The notes: a model not told the origin generated them from the sequence alone. Positions 17,958 to 27,755 are shown, numbered from the stretch's first letter. The stretch: DNA of 64,000 nt from a bacterium (GCA_021800535.1 JAJYYV010000005.1:1-64000), one strand, 5' to 3'. A program made the numbers and translations.

Positions 17958-19508
17958 ATGATTATTACTGTAACTATTTTTAGTATATGTATTGGTATTA
18001 TTTTAGGATATTTATGGCGAAAATATATTGGAGAAAGAACCTTAAAATCTGCAGAAGAAAGAGCAAAAGAAATTATAAAGGAAGCAGAAAATTCATCTTC
18101 TATTAAAAAGAAAGAAATTGATATTCAATCAAAAGAAACTTTATATAGATTAAGATCTGAATTTGATAAAGAAACCAGAAATAAAAGGAAAGAATTACAA
18201 TTTCTTGAAAAAAGATTGGCTCAAAAAGAAATACTTATTGAAAAAAAAGCAGACATTATAGATAGAAAAGAAAGTGAAATTAGAAACAGAGAGTCATCTT
18301 TTTTTGAAAAAGAGAATAATCTTGATAGAAAGCAACAAGAACTTTTATCTGTGATTGAAGAAGAAAAAAAGAGATTGGAATCTATTTCAACAATGTCCAG
18401 GGATGAGGCTAAAAATATTCTTATAAAAATGATGCAGGAAGAAGCTAGAACCGATGGGATAAATATAGTTCGTAAAATAGAAGAAGAAGCAAAAGAAATA
18501 GGAAATAAAAAAGCAAGAGAAATTCTTTTGGCAATAATGCAAAGACTCGCTTCAGATACAGCCAGTGAAACAACAATTTCCGTAGTTAATCTTCCAAATG
18601 ATGAAATTAAAGGCAGAATTATAGGAAGAGAAGGAAGGAATATAAGAGCATTTGAGGCATCAACAGGAGTAGACCTGATAGTTGATGATACCCCCCAGGC
18701 AATTACAATATCATCTTTTAGTCTTTTAAGAAGAGAAATTGCCCGGATTTCTCTTGAAAGACTTATTGCCGATGAAAGAATTCATCCCGGTAGAATAGAA
18801 GAAGTAGTAAATAAAGTTAAGCAGGAAATTGAAGAAAAAATAGTAGATGAAGGTAAAAATGCGATATTTGAGGTTGGAGTTGAAAATATTCATCCTGAGT
18901 TGATTAAACTTATTGGTAAACTTAAATATAGAACCAGTTATGGTCAGAATGTTATTCAACACACCAAAGAATCTGCTTTTCTTGCAGGAATGCTTGCTTC
19001 TGAAATAGGATTTGACCCTGTGATAGCCAAACGAGCGGCTCTTTTACATGATATAGGAAAAGCAATTGACCAGGAAGTTGAAGGAAGTCATCCTGAAATT
19101 GGAGGAGAAATACTAAAAAAATACAATGAAAAAGAAGAAATTATAAATGCTGCAATGAATCATCATAAAGATTTAGATATTTCTTCCCCCTATACTGTAA
19201 TTGTTCAAATTACCGATGCATTATCTGCAACAAGACCCGGAGCAAGAAAAGATACTCTTGAAAGTTACTTAAAGAGAGTGGAAGAACTTGAAAAAATAGC
19301 TTCTTCTTTTAAAGGAGTAGACCAGGCTTTTGCAATATCAGCGGGAAGAGAGGTTAGAATTATTGTCAAACCTGATGAAATAAATGACCAGCAGGCATTA
19401 CTTTTGGCTCGTGATATTGCCAGAGAAATAGAAAAAACTTTAACATATATTGGACAGGTAAAAGTTACTGTAATAAGAGAAAAAAGACATATTGAACTTG
19501 CCAAATAG
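17958..19508 (+). CDS. rny: Ribonuclease Y
   Basis: Membrane-anchored endoribonuclease starting mRNA decay. 516 aa: one N-terminal transmembrane helix (residues 2-19), a long charged coiled coil to about residue 170, a KH domain with GRIIGREGRNIRAFE, and an HD domain (LLHDIGKAID and NHHKD). A perfect AAGGAGG ribosome-binding site precedes the ATG. Along with RNase III and RNase P it would set mRNA turnover here. Confidence 0.96.
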   Translation: MIITVTIFSICIGIILGYLWRKYIGERTLKSAEERAKEIIKEAENSSSIKKKEIDIQSKETLYRLRSEFDKETRNKRKELQFLEKRLAQKEILIEKKADIIDRKESEIRNRESSFFEKENNLDRKQQELLSVIEEEKKRLESISTMSRDEAKNILIKMMQEEARTDGINIVRKIEEEAKEIGNKKAREILLAIMQRLASDTASETTISVVNLPNDEIKGRIIGREGRNIRAFEASTGVDLIVDDTPQAITISSFSLLRREIARISLERLIADERIHPGRIEEVVNKVKQEIEEKIVDEGKNAIFEVGVENIHPELIKLIGKLKYRTSYGQNVIQHTKESAFLAGMLASEIGFDPVIAKRAALLHDIGKAIDQEVEGSHPEIGGEILKKYNEKEEIINAAMNHHKDLDISSPYTVIVQITDALSATRPGARKDTLESYLKRVEELEKIASSFKGVDQAFAISAGREVRIIVKPDEINDQQALLLARDIAREIEKTLTYIGQVKVTVIREKRHIELAK

Positions 19509-19560
19509 TAGAGATAATTTAGCATAAATAAATTTTTAATAAATATTTCTTGGGAGTAAT

Positions 19561-20625
19561 ATGTGGTATTATTTATACGCAGGTGTTTTTTTTACAAGCT
19601 TATTGCTTTCATTTTTATTGGTTCCTTTATCAAAAAAATTAGCTTTTAATTTCCATATTCTTGATTATCCCTCTCAAAGAAAAGTTCATTTAAAACCCAT
19701 GCCGCTTCTTGGTGGTTTGGGTATATATTTTTCAATTTTTTTTACTATTCTTTTAGGGCTCTGGCTTAAAAATTTTTTATTTGCACATTTTTATAATTAT
19801 TACAATGGAATTATTTCTGTTCTTCCTAAAATTTTTTCATTAATTATTATCCTGGGAATAGTTGTTTTTTTTGGTTTATTGGATGATATTTATCATTTTC
19901 GTTCATATCAAAAACTTTTTTTTCAGATTGTTTGTGGGATTATCACATTTCTGTTAGGTTTTAAAATAAACTTTTTACCTTTTCAATCTCTTGATTTTTT
20001 ATTAACTGTTTTTTGGATAATTTTATGTATGAATAGTTTTAATCTGCTTGACCATATGGATGGACTTTCTTCTGGAGTGGCTTTGATAGCAGGGATAATA
20101 TTTTTTATTTTTGCTGTAATGCATGGACAATTATTTATAGCAACACTTATTTCCTGCTTTGTCGGAGCTATGGCAGGATTTTTATATTATAATTTCCCGC
20201 CAGCAGATATTTTTATGGGGGAATCAGGAAGCAGTCTTATAGGATATTTTTTGGGTGTTGCTGCAATTATGGGAACATATTATCATTATGAAATATCCAG
20301 GAGTTTTTTGCCGATTTTTAGTCCTTTAATTATTTTATCTGTTCCATTTTTTGATACTATAAGTGTCATTGTTATCAGAATAAAAAATAAAAAATCAATT
20401 TTTCTGGCGGATAGAAATCATATATCTCATAGGTTAATTAGTCTTGGAATGACAAAAAAGCAATCTATTCTGTTTTGTTATCTTTTAACTTTTTGTTGTG
20501 GAATTCCGGTATTATTTCTTGGGAATTTGAATATTTTTGAAGGTTTTCTTGTTATTTTCCAGGTGATTCTTATATTAATATGTGTTATTATTCTTGAAGG
20601 TATTGGAAGAAAAAAACATGATTGA
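19561..20625 (+). CDS. WecA/TagO/MraY-family undecaprenyl-phosphate glycosyl-1-phosphate transferase
   Basis: 354-aa polytopic membrane enzyme that loads a sugar-phosphate onto undecaprenyl phosphate. It shows HLKPMPLLGGLGIY, the metal-binding GLLDD, NSFNLLDHMDGLSSG, FMGESGSS, and the cytosolic basic loop DRNHISHRL. This loop pattern resembles WecA-type GlcNAc-1-P transferases more than MraY, suggesting surface polysaccharide rather than peptidoglycan. It overlaps pyrF by 8 nt. Confidence 0.85.
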   Translation: MWYYLYAGVFFTSLLLSFLLVPLSKKLAFNFHILDYPSQRKVHLKPMPLLGGLGIYFSIFFTILLGLWLKNFLFAHFYNYYNGIISVLPKIFSLIIILGIVVFFGLLDDIYHFRSYQKLFFQIVCGIITFLLGFKINFLPFQSLDFLLTVFWIILCMNSFNLLDHMDGLSSGVALIAGIIFFIFAVMHGQLFIATLISCFVGAMAGFLYYNFPPADIFMGESGSSLIGYFLGVAAIMGTYYHYEISRSFLPIFSPLIILSVPFFDTISVIVIRIKNKKSIFLADRNHISHRLISLGMTKKQSILFCYLLTFCCGIPVLFLGNLNIFEGFLVIFQVILILICVIILEGIGRKKHD

Positions 20626-21304
20626 ACTGATATTAAGTCTTGATATAGATGAAGAAAAAAAGATAAAAGAGATTATTAACATAACTGAGAAGTATGTTAA
20701 TTGGTATAAAATTGGAATGATTCCATTTATAAAATTTGGTCCATCCATTATTGAATATCTGAAAAATAAAAATAAAAAAATATTTTTAGATTTAAAATTT
20801 TTTGATATTCCTAATACTGTTGCCAGCGCTTCAAAGATAGTTTTTGAATATAATATAGATATGTTTAATATTCATTTATTATCCGGAGAAAAAGTCATAG
20901 AATCTGTTTTAAATGAAAGAGAAAAATTTAAGAATAAATGTAGTATTATAGGTGTTACACTTCTTACATCTTTTTCTGATAAAGATATTAATCAGATAGG
21001 GATTAACAAAAGTTTAAAAGAAGAAATAATATTTCTGGCCAATTTGGCATATAAAAATAAACTTAATGGAATCGTGTGTTCAGCAAATGACCTTGAGTTT
21101 TTAAGACCAATGTTTCCATGTCCATTTATTATGGTATGTCCTGGTATTAGAATAGCAGAAATTCCTGATGACCATCAAAGGGTAGGCAGTATAAAACAAT
21201 CTGTATCTTTAGGAGCAGATTTTGTTGTTATAGGCAGACCTATTATAAACAATCCCAATCCTATAAACATAGTCCAGGAAATAATTCAGCAATTAAAACA
21301 ATAA
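20618..21304 (+). CDS. pyrF: Orotidine 5'-phosphate decarboxylase
   Basis: Last step of UMP synthesis. The start at 20618 (MIELILSLDID) fits the family N-terminus and overlaps the upstream stop by 8 nt; the longer upstream ORF adds unconserved residues. The catalytic segment FLDLKFFDIPNTVA carries the Asp/Lys array, and the phosphate-binding end is VVIGRPIINNPNPI. 228 aa, normal length. It is followed directly by alr. Confidence 0.93.
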   Translation: MIELILSLDIDEEKKIKEIINITEKYVNWYKIGMIPFIKFGPSIIEYLKNKNKKIFLDLKFFDIPNTVASASKIVFEYNIDMFNIHLLSGEKVIESVLNEREKFKNKCSIIGVTLLTSFSDKDINQIGINKSLKEEIIFLANLAYKNKLNGIVCSANDLEFLRPMFPCPFIMVCPGIRIAEIPDDHQRVGSIKQSVSLGADFVVIGRPIINNPNPINIVQEIIQQLKQ

Positions 21305-21305
21305 T

Positions 21306-22406
21306 ATGAATGATAGAACTTTAGAAATAAATATTAATAATATAAAAAATAATATTATAGGTATAAAAAACTGGACAAAAAAATTATTTCTTGCTGTAAT
21401 TAAATGTGATGCATATGGAATGGGAGCAGTTCATTTAAGTAGATATATACAGCAGGAGGTAGACTATTTTGGTGTGGAGACTATAGAAGAAGCTGTACAA
21501 CTAAGAAAAAATAATATTAAAAAACCTATTCTTATTCTTGGACAAACATTACAGGAAGATATTAAATATGCTGATAAGTATAAGGTTGCTATTACTATAG
21601 GTTCTCTGGAATTTTTAAAAGGAATTTCTAAAAAAACAAAAAATTCAATTTCTGTGCATCTCAAATTTGACACAGGTATGGGTAGATTGGGTATAGCCCC
21701 TAAGGATACAGAGAAAATATTGGAAGTCATTCATTCTTCAAAAAATATAAATTTAGAAGGAATTTTTTCTCATCTTGCAACTTCTGAGGACCCGGATAAA
21801 AATTTTGCTTTAGAGCAGATAAATATTTTTAAGAATATTTTAAAAAAATTTCCCGGCCGTAAATATATTACACATATTGCAAATTCCGGAGGAATAATCA
21901 ATCTTCCTGAAAGTTATAAGGATTTTTCCATGGTTCGTTCTGGTTTGCTTCTTTATGGAGTTTATCCGAGTCTTTTTTTAAGAACATTTAAAAAAAAATC
22001 TTTTATTACATCGGCAATTATAGGAAGAGCAAAAGTACTGCTTATAAAGGATATTCCATGTGGAACTTCAGTTGGGTATGGTAGAACATATATATGTAAA
22101 AAAAATATAAAAATTGCCTTGGTAAGTATTGGTTATGGAGATGGTTTAAATAGAAAACTTTCTAATAAGTTTTTTGTAAAAATAAAAAATAAAATTTTAC
22201 CAATAATAGGTAATATATCCATGGACCAGATTATCATTGAAACGCCGCAAAATTTAGATATTAAACCAGGAGATGAATGTATTTTTATTGATGATGAATT
22301 AAATATAGAAAATATATCTCAGATTTGCAAAACTGTTCCACATGAGATATTATGTAATTTAGGAAAAGATAGACTAAAAAAAGTCTATATTATAAATACT
22401 CAGTGA
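21306..22406 (+). CDS. alr: Alanine racemase
   Basis: PLP enzyme making D-alanine for peptidoglycan, 366 aa. The PLP lysine is Lys33 in AVIKCDAYGMGA; HLKFDTGMGRLGI is the barrel core, and SVGYGRTY contains the expected catalytic tyrosine of the C-terminal domain. It starts one nt after the pyrF stop. Together with murI at 39.6 kb it supplies both peptidoglycan D-amino acids. Confidence 0.95.
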   Translation: MNDRTLEININNIKNNIIGIKNWTKKLFLAVIKCDAYGMGAVHLSRYIQQEVDYFGVETIEEAVQLRKNNIKKPILILGQTLQEDIKYADKYKVAITIGSLEFLKGISKKTKNSISVHLKFDTGMGRLGIAPKDTEKILEVIHSSKNINLEGIFSHLATSEDPDKNFALEQINIFKNILKKFPGRKYITHIANSGGIINLPESYKDFSMVRSGLLLYGVYPSLFLRTFKKKSFITSAIIGRAKVLLIKDIPCGTSVGYGRTYICKKNIKIALVSIGYGDGLNRKLSNKFFVKIKNKILPIIGNISMDQIIIETPQNLDIKPGDECIFIDDELNIENISQICKTVPHEILCNLGKDRLKKVYIINTQ

Positions 22407-22462
22407 ATATTTACAATTTTGTTTTTTAAAAATTATATGATATAAAATTAAGGGGAGGATTT

Positions 22463-23230
22463 ATGGCAATTATACAAACAAAAGATCTTACAAAAATTTA
22501 TACAATTGGAAGAAATAAAACAGTTGTAGGTTTAAATCATCTTAATTTAACAATAGAAGAAGGTGAATTATTTGGAATTTTAGGCCCTAATGGTTCAGGA
22601 AAAACAACATGTTTAAAACTTCTCCTGGGTACACTTTTTCCAACATCAGGGGAAGCATATATTATGGGGAAAACTCCTTATGATGTAGAAATGAAACAAC
22701 ATGTGGGTTTTCTTCCGGAAAATCCTTATTATTATGAATATCTTACAGGAAAAGAATTGCTTTTATTTTATGGCAAGCTGTTTGATATAGATAAAGAAGT
22801 GCTTAAAGAAAAAATAGAAGAGCTTCTTAAACTTGTTGGTTTGGAAAATACAAAAAAACTTAGTTTAAGACATTATTCAAAAGGTATGCTTGAAAGAATA
22901 GGTCTTGCTGCAAGTTTGATAAATGACCCAAAAATTTTAATTTTGGATGAACCAACAACAGGTTTAGACCCTATAGGGTGTCGGGATACAAGAAATCTTC
23001 TTATTCAATTAAAAGACGCCGGGAAAACAATTCTTTTATCCAGTCATTTCCTTTCTGAAGTGGAAAGAGTATGTACAAGGATAGCTATTTTACATAAAGG
23101 AGTTCTTCTTACTACAGGTAAACTTGATGAATTAATGGATAAATATAAATCAGTAAATCTAGAAGACCTATTTATTAAAACAATTGATGAATATGAAGAA
23201 AAAATACAAACACAAGGAGTTGCACAATGA
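22463..23230 (+). CDS. ABC transporter ATP-binding protein
   Basis: 255-aa ATPase of an ABC-2 type exporter. Walker A GPNGSGKTT (41-49), signature LRHYSKGMLERIG (about 135-147), Walker B ILILDEPTTGLDP, and the switch His in LLSSHFLSEVE. A strong GGGGAGGA ribosome-binding site precedes it. It overlaps the permease by 4 nt, and a TPR protein is third in the operon. The ATPase and permease fit a NosF/NosY or gliding (GldA/GldF)-style exporter; the substrate is unknown. Confidence 0.88.
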   Translation: MAIIQTKDLTKIYTIGRNKTVVGLNHLNLTIEEGELFGILGPNGSGKTTCLKLLLGTLFPTSGEAYIMGKTPYDVEMKQHVGFLPENPYYYEYLTGKELLLFYGKLFDIDKEVLKEKIEELLKLVGLENTKKLSLRHYSKGMLERIGLAASLINDPKILILDEPTTGLDPIGCRDTRNLLIQLKDAGKTILLSSHFLSEVERVCTRIAILHKGVLLTTGKLDELMDKYKSVNLEDLFIKTIDEYEEKIQTQGVAQ

Positions 23231-23991
23231 AAAAAACATGGATTTTGGCATGGAATACAGTAAGAGAATCTTTTAGAAAAAAAACTACATATATTATTAT
23301 TCTTTTTGCTTTAATTATGATTGCTGCATCAGAATTTTTTGCATTTTTAAGTGCCCAGGAACAAACAAAAATGATAATGGATACAAGTTTTGCAGTAATA
23401 GAATTTTTTGGTTTTTTACTGGCTATGTTTGGTAGTATTACAGCAGTGAGTTCTGAAATTGAAAAAAGAACAATATATACACTTCTTACCAAACCTATTA
23501 CAAGGACAAATTTTATACTTGGAAAATATCTTGGGATGTTTTTTATTCTGCTTATAAATTTTGTTATAATGACAATTTTTTTCCTTTTACTTATCCACTT
23601 TAAAAAAATTCCAATCAATATAGCAATATTTAAAACACTTTTTCTTATATTTATGGAATTACTTGTAATTGCTTCTATCAGTTTGGCGTTGGCAACATTT
23701 ACTTCGGATGCGTTTAATATTATAGCCTCATGTTTTCTTTATATCATCGGGCACCTTACAAGTTATGGAAGACAGGTTATAGAGATGACAAAAAATATTG
23801 TTATAAAAGGACTTGCAGATATGATGTATACAATATTACCTAATTATCAAAATTTTTCAATAAGAGATAAAGTGGTTGTTGGTATCCCTGTTCCATGGCA
23901 GTATGTATTAATTGTTACAGGCTATGGAATTATGTATATAGTAATTGCTTTATTAATAGGAATATACTTTTTCAGGACAAGAGAAATATGA
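23227..23991 (+). CDS. ABC-2 type transporter permease
   Basis: 254 aa with six predicted hydrophobic helices and the ABC-2 style segment SSEIEKRTIYTLLTKPITRTNFILGKYLG after helix 2. Coupled to the ATPase by ATGA overlap and to the downstream TPR protein by another. This is the membrane half of the exporter. Confidence 0.86.
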   Translation: MKKTWILAWNTVRESFRKKTTYIIILFALIMIAASEFFAFLSAQEQTKMIMDTSFAVIEFFGFLLAMFGSITAVSSEIEKRTIYTLLTKPITRTNFILGKYLGMFFILLINFVIMTIFFLLLIHFKKIPINIAIFKTLFLIFMELLVIASISLALATFTSDAFNIIASCFLYIIGHLTSYGRQVIEMTKNIVIKGLADMMYTILPNYQNFSIRDKVVVGIPVPWQYVLIVTGYGIMYIVIALLIGIYFFRTREI

Positions 23992-24659
23992 AACAAAAAA
24001 TTTGGCCGATTTTGTTAATAGCCATTCTTCTGTTTATACCATTGGGCTTTATACAGAACCAGATTAATTACGAAACAGTTGCTGATAATCTTCAGACAAA
24101 TCTTGTTCTTATGCCTGGAGAAGCCGGAGATATGGTTTTAGCCGGATTTAAAGGGATTGCAGCTGATCTTTTATGGATAAATGTTGAAAATTATTGGCAT
24201 AGAGGCGAACATTTTAAAATGATACCTTTGTTTTATATGGTTACATTACTTCAGCCTCATTGGATTTTAGCCTGGTCTTTGGGAGGTTGGCATATGGCTT
24301 ATAATGTTCCTGCCGGTGTTAAAAATATTCAGGGGAAATATTATTGGTATCAGCAAGGTATACAATTCTTAAAAAAAGGGGTTTCATATAATTCTAGTAG
24401 GTATGATTTATATTTTGAAACAGGATGGACCTATTATAATAAAGGAGAAGATTATTCAAATGCAGTAAAATATCTTAAACAGGCTGTTATATATCCTGGC
24501 CCGGATTATGTGAAAGATGTTTTAGCCCATGCTTATGAAAAGGATGGGCATATCAATCAGGCTATAAAAGAATGGAAAAAACTACTGCATACAGATTTTA
24601 AAGGTGTTGCCAAAAGAATGATATATGACCTTAATACACGCGGATGGGCCACCCCATAA
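23988..24659 (+). CDS. Membrane-anchored TPR protein of the ABC operon
   Basis: 223 aa starting MKQKIWPILLIAILLF, one N-terminal transmembrane helix, then a mostly extracytoplasmic domain with TPR-like repeats (YDLYFETGWTYYNKGEDYSNAVKYLKQAV, and the next at AHAYEKDGHINQAIKEWKK; quoted segments are about 30 and 20 residues apart in register). The start at 23988 overlaps the permease stop (ATGA). The stop codon TAA at 24657-24659 falls in the left arm of repeat copy B, so the C-terminus may have been altered by insertion of the element. Confidence 0.75.
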   Translation: MKQKIWPILLIAILLFIPLGFIQNQINYETVADNLQTNLVLMPGEAGDMVLAGFKGIAADLLWINVENYWHRGEHFKMIPLFYMVTLLQPHWILAWSLGGWHMAYNVPAGVKNIQGKYYWYQQGIQFLKKGVSYNSSRYDLYFETGWTYYNKGEDYSNAVKYLKQAVIYPGPDYVKDVLAHAYEKDGHINQAIKEWKKLLHTDFKGVAKRMIYDLNTRGWATP

Positions 24660-24774
24660 TTGAATCCATCCAGATATCATCGTTGGTTTCGTCGTCAGCT
24701 TCGTCAATATACATTTATCGTATGTTTCCTTGCTTCCTTCTCCCCGCCTTGTTATCTGGCGAATTCAATTATGG
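24654..24774. repeat. Dispersed structured repeat, copy B
   Basis: Left arm CCATAATTGAAT (24654-24665) pairs perfectly with ATTCAATTATGG (24763-24774); after a small internal loop a second helix CCAGATA/TATCTGG (24670-24676 with 24753-24759) forms. The core between shares CGTCGTCAGCTTCGTCAA and TTGCTTCCTTCT-type stretches with copy A (967-1080). It sits between the convergent ABC-operon and speB, and may act as a terminator-like structure there. The small ORF running through it (24660-24887) is not convincing. Confidence 0.72.
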
Positions 24775-24807
24775 TATATCCAATGTTGTTTTACTCTCTG
24801 GATAAAA

Positions 24808-25677
24808 TTATTTCTGGGAAAGATAAGAAATTATTTTATATGCTAACTTTGCTGAAAAGAAAGAAGAAGTGCTATAAGGATGTTTAGGCGCAAGTTCAAC
24901 AATATCAACTCCTACTACATTTTTTGAGATAATAAGCCTTCTTATAAATTTTAAACAGGAATACCAATTCAGTCCTCCAGGTTCCGGTGTTCCTACTTCA
25001 GGAACAATAGCCGGGTCAAAAACATCAAGGTCAATAGTTAAATAATAATTGCCGTCAGGAATATTATTGGCAAAATTTTCCAAAGGTTTATCATGAATGT
25101 TTATATCAAAAAACATATGATTTAATTTACTTTCTGAAATAAATTCAAATTCTTCTTTTGATAAACTTCTTATTCCAAAACTAAATACTTCACATCCTGA
25201 TTCTACGATTCTTCTAATAACACAAGCATGGTTATATTTACTACCCTCATAAGATTTTCTCATATCAGCATGTGCGTCAAGATGTATGACTTTAAGGTCA
25301 GGATAAAATATTCTATGTTTTTGGATTAAAGGGACACTGATTGAATGTTCACCACCAAGACTTATAATAAATTTTTTATCTTCAAGATATTTTTGTACTG
25401 AAATTTCTATTTTTCTAAACATTTGGGGAACAGAATTGCTTTCAATAGATATTTCAGGTAATGTAAAGATTCCCACCTGTTTATAAGGTTCAGATTTAAT
25501 TTCTTCATCAAAAAGTTCTAAATATCTGGAAGAAAGGATTATTCCTTCAGGGCCAAATCTGGTTCCTCTGCCAAATGAAACTGTTGCTTCATAAGGTATA
25601 GGTAAAATAAGAAATTTTGATTCTTCATAAGGAGGATTTTGCATTCCTAAAAAAGTATATGTGAAAGTTTCATTCAT
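24808..25677 (-). CDS. speB: Agmatinase (ureohydrolase family)
   Basis: Binuclear manganese enzyme hydrolysing agmatine to putrescine and urea. Metal motifs: GGEHSISV, LDAHADMR, and IDLDVFDPAIVP. ATG at 25677 (MNETFTYTFLG) is preferred to a TTG eight codons earlier, because the latter would overlap pdaD. 289 aa, normal length. Immediately downstream of pdaD, it completes arginine to putrescine. Other ureohydrolases look similar; the pdaD neighbour is what points to agmatine. Confidence 0.88.
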   Translation of the reverse strand: MNETFTYTFLGMQNPPYEESKFLILPIPYEATVSFGRGTRFGPEGIILSSRYLELFDEEIKSEPYKQVGIFTLPEISIESNSVPQMFRKIEISVQKYLEDKKFIISLGGEHSISVPLIQKHRIFYPDLKVIHLDAHADMRKSYEGSKYNHACVIRRIVESGCEVFSFGIRSLSKEEFEFISESKLNHMFFDINIHDKPLENFANNIPDGNYYLTIDLDVFDPAIVPEVGTPEPGGLNWYSCLKFIRRLIISKNVVGVDIVELAPKHPYSTSSFFSAKLAYKIISYLSQK

Positions 25678-25687
25678 TTTATATTTT

Positions 25688-26236
25688 TTAAAATACAAAG
25701 ACAGCAGATGCGATTACAGTAGTCCATAAACCATTTTTATCGCCAATAGCAGATTGTGTAATATTAGTTGTTTTGATTATCTGTGAAGACATTCTCCAGA
25801 TTTGTTTTTTTTCATCATATGATGAATTTGGGTCAAATTCAACACCAAGAATTGTTGCTAACATTGTAGCGGCTAAATCTTCTGCATAATCACCTGCTTT
25901 TTCTTCTGTTTCTCCAAAACTTTCATGTTCAGATAGATAGCCATATTGATTTGTATCTTTGGGAATAGCAAGACCTACTGAAGAAGTAATAAGCCTATGA
26001 GGTTCATTTGTTGAATTTCTACTCATAACAACAAATATAATCTGACCTGGTCTTAAAAGTGAAAGTCCTTCTGTTTTTGAAATAAGTTTACAATTTGGAG
26101 GGAAAATAGAAGATATTGATACAAGATTAAATTGAGCAATATTTGCATTTCTTAATGCTCTTTCAAAACTTGTCAGCTTTTCCCTGTCTTTACCAACCCC
26201 TTTTGTAAGAAAAACTTTTTTAGGAACTGTTTCCAT
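25688..26236 (-). CDS. pdaD: Pyruvoyl-dependent arginine decarboxylase
   Basis: Converts arginine to agmatine. The 182-aa proenzyme has the self-processing site at ISSIFPPN; cleavage between Ser42 and Ser43 would create the pyruvoyl group. C-terminal [17 protein letters not shown] is also family-like. This is the type first known from archaea and chlamydiae, rather than the PLP enzyme SpeA. It is followed by speB at a 10-bp gap. Confidence 0.92.
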   Translation of the reverse strand: METVPKKVFLTKGVGKDREKLTSFERALRNANIAQFNLVSISSIFPPNCKLISKTEGLSLLRPGQIIFVVMSRNSTNEPHRLITSSVGLAIPKDTNQYGYLSEHESFGETEEKAGDYAEDLAATMLATILGVEFDPNSSYDEKKQIWRMSSQIIKTTNITQSAIGDKNGLWTTVIASAVFVF

Positions 26237-26340
26237 TTTTATAAATTAAAACACTAAAAAATTTTTTGTCAAAAAAATTTTTACAAAGTAAGATAGATAA
26301 AATAGAAATGTGAAATAATGTAAAAGGAGAAAAGAGAGAG

Positions 26341-27426
26341 ATGGAATATAAAAAAAACTTTGAAGAGATTATACCTTATTATGAAGCATTTTGGAATTGT
26401 GAGATTTTAAATAAACCTGCATTTTTAATAACAGCACCCGGAAATAAACATTACCAATATAAATTTAACTGGAGTTGTTGGGACCCAAAAAATGTTTTTA
26501 ATTATTCATCTGAACAAATTTTGGATGCATTTGAAGATAGTATTAACAATACATTTTTTGGCGGACTTGCTATTCCATTTTTTTGGCCTAATTTTGGACC
26601 TGATGTTTTTTCAGGATTTCTTGGTACTCCAATAAAATTTTCTGAAGATTCCCAGGGAACTTCATGGATTGATTGGTCTTTTAATGCTTTGAAATCTTAT
26701 GATGATTTATCCTGTCTTTCAATCAAAGAAGAAAATCCTTTTTATAAAAAGAATATAGAACTGATAAAAATGGCTGTTGAAAGGGCTCATGGAAAATTTA
26801 TAGTAGGGGCTACAGACCTTCATGGAGGATTTGATTCTCTGTCTGTTTTAAGAAATGGACCTGATAAAGCCTGTCTGGATGTTATAGAAAATGCAGATGG
26901 AGTAAAATCTGCTATGAGAAAACTTTTTGATGTCTGGAAAAAAATATATGATGATTACTATGATATAGTTAAAGACAAGCAAAAAGGAACAACTTCATGG
27001 ATAAATATATGGAATCCATCTGGTAAAATGTATCCTGTGCAGAGTGATCTTTCATGTCTTGTTTCCTCATCAACATATAAAGAATCTTTACTTGAAGAAA
27101 TTTTATCCGAGATTGAATATTTAGATTATTCTATTTATCATTTAGATGGCGTTGAAGCTCTTCAGCATCTTGATATCCTTCTTGATATTTCCAGATTAAA
27201 TGCAATTCAATGGGTGCGGGGTGCCCGTTTTGATTCTGAAAGTATAGAAAAGTGGTTTCCTTTATATAAAAAAATACAGGAGAAGAAAAAATCTATTGTT
27301 GTATATCCCAAAATAAATGAAATAGACCTTGTTCTAAAAAATCTAAAACCAGAAGGTTTATTTATACAAATGCATGTTTCTTCTGAAGAAGAAGCAAAAC
27401 AAATAATGAAAAAAGTAGGTTGGTGA
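26341..27426 (+). CDS. URO-D-like (methyltransferase superfamily) protein
   Basis: 361-aa protein of the uroporphyrinogen decarboxylase/MtaA-CmuA superfamily fold, judged from overall pattern (TIM-barrel segments, DLHGGFDSLSVLRNG, YHLDGVEALQHLDILL, IQWVRGA). Members either decarboxylate uroporphyrinogen or transfer methyl groups from corrinoid proteins. No heme genes or corrinoid protein lie nearby, so methyl transfer or another reaction is only a guess. It is a single-gene unit preceding the decayed island. Confidence 0.65.
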   Translation: MEYKKNFEEIIPYYEAFWNCEILNKPAFLITAPGNKHYQYKFNWSCWDPKNVFNYSSEQILDAFEDSINNTFFGGLAIPFFWPNFGPDVFSGFLGTPIKFSEDSQGTSWIDWSFNALKSYDDLSCLSIKEENPFYKKNIELIKMAVERAHGKFIVGATDLHGGFDSLSVLRNGPDKACLDVIENADGVKSAMRKLFDVWKKIYDDYYDIVKDKQKGTTSWINIWNPSGKMYPVQSDLSCLVSSSTYKESLLEEILSEIEYLDYSIYHLDGVEALQHLDILLDISRLNAIQWVRGARFDSESIEKWFPLYKKIQEKKKSIVVYPKINEIDLVLKNLKPEGLFIQMHVSSEEEAKQIMKKVGW

Positions 27427-27515
27427 TAAAACTTTGTTGTTTTTGAGTCAAAATTTAAAATTAGGAGATTTTGATAATTTTTTTTGACAGAAAATAATTA
27501 AAAGAAATAAAATAA

Positions 27516-27755
27516 AAATATAAAAACCCATCTCAATGGTTTGCAGGAAAATTTCTTGGGGAAAAGGAAGGTAGAAGTCTATCTAAAATATGTGCTGATA
27601 AGATGCAAATTACCGTATCTAAATGTCATTTCCTATTGTTTATTGGTTTATCAATTACTTTTTTAATTTTCACAAAAGTTGAAATAAATCATCTAAAAAA
27701 AATATGTAATAAAATTCCCCAAATAGAAAAATTGGCAAAACTTGGGGATAATTAA
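27516..27755 (+). pseudogene. Decayed coding fragment, no start
   Basis: An open frame of about 79 codons without a plausible start codon, translating to segments such as NPSQWFAGKFLGEKEGR and VEINHLKKICNKIPQIEKL before a TAA at 27753. The same frame continues after the stop (KTLKTLRNFTRLF). No family recognised; a transposase C-terminus is possible but not shown. Confidence 0.4.

Noticed and set aside
24660-24887. 75-aa ORF after the TPR gene
   Set aside because: Starts inside repeat copy B and overlaps the 3' end of speB on the other strand; no ribosome-binding site or family.
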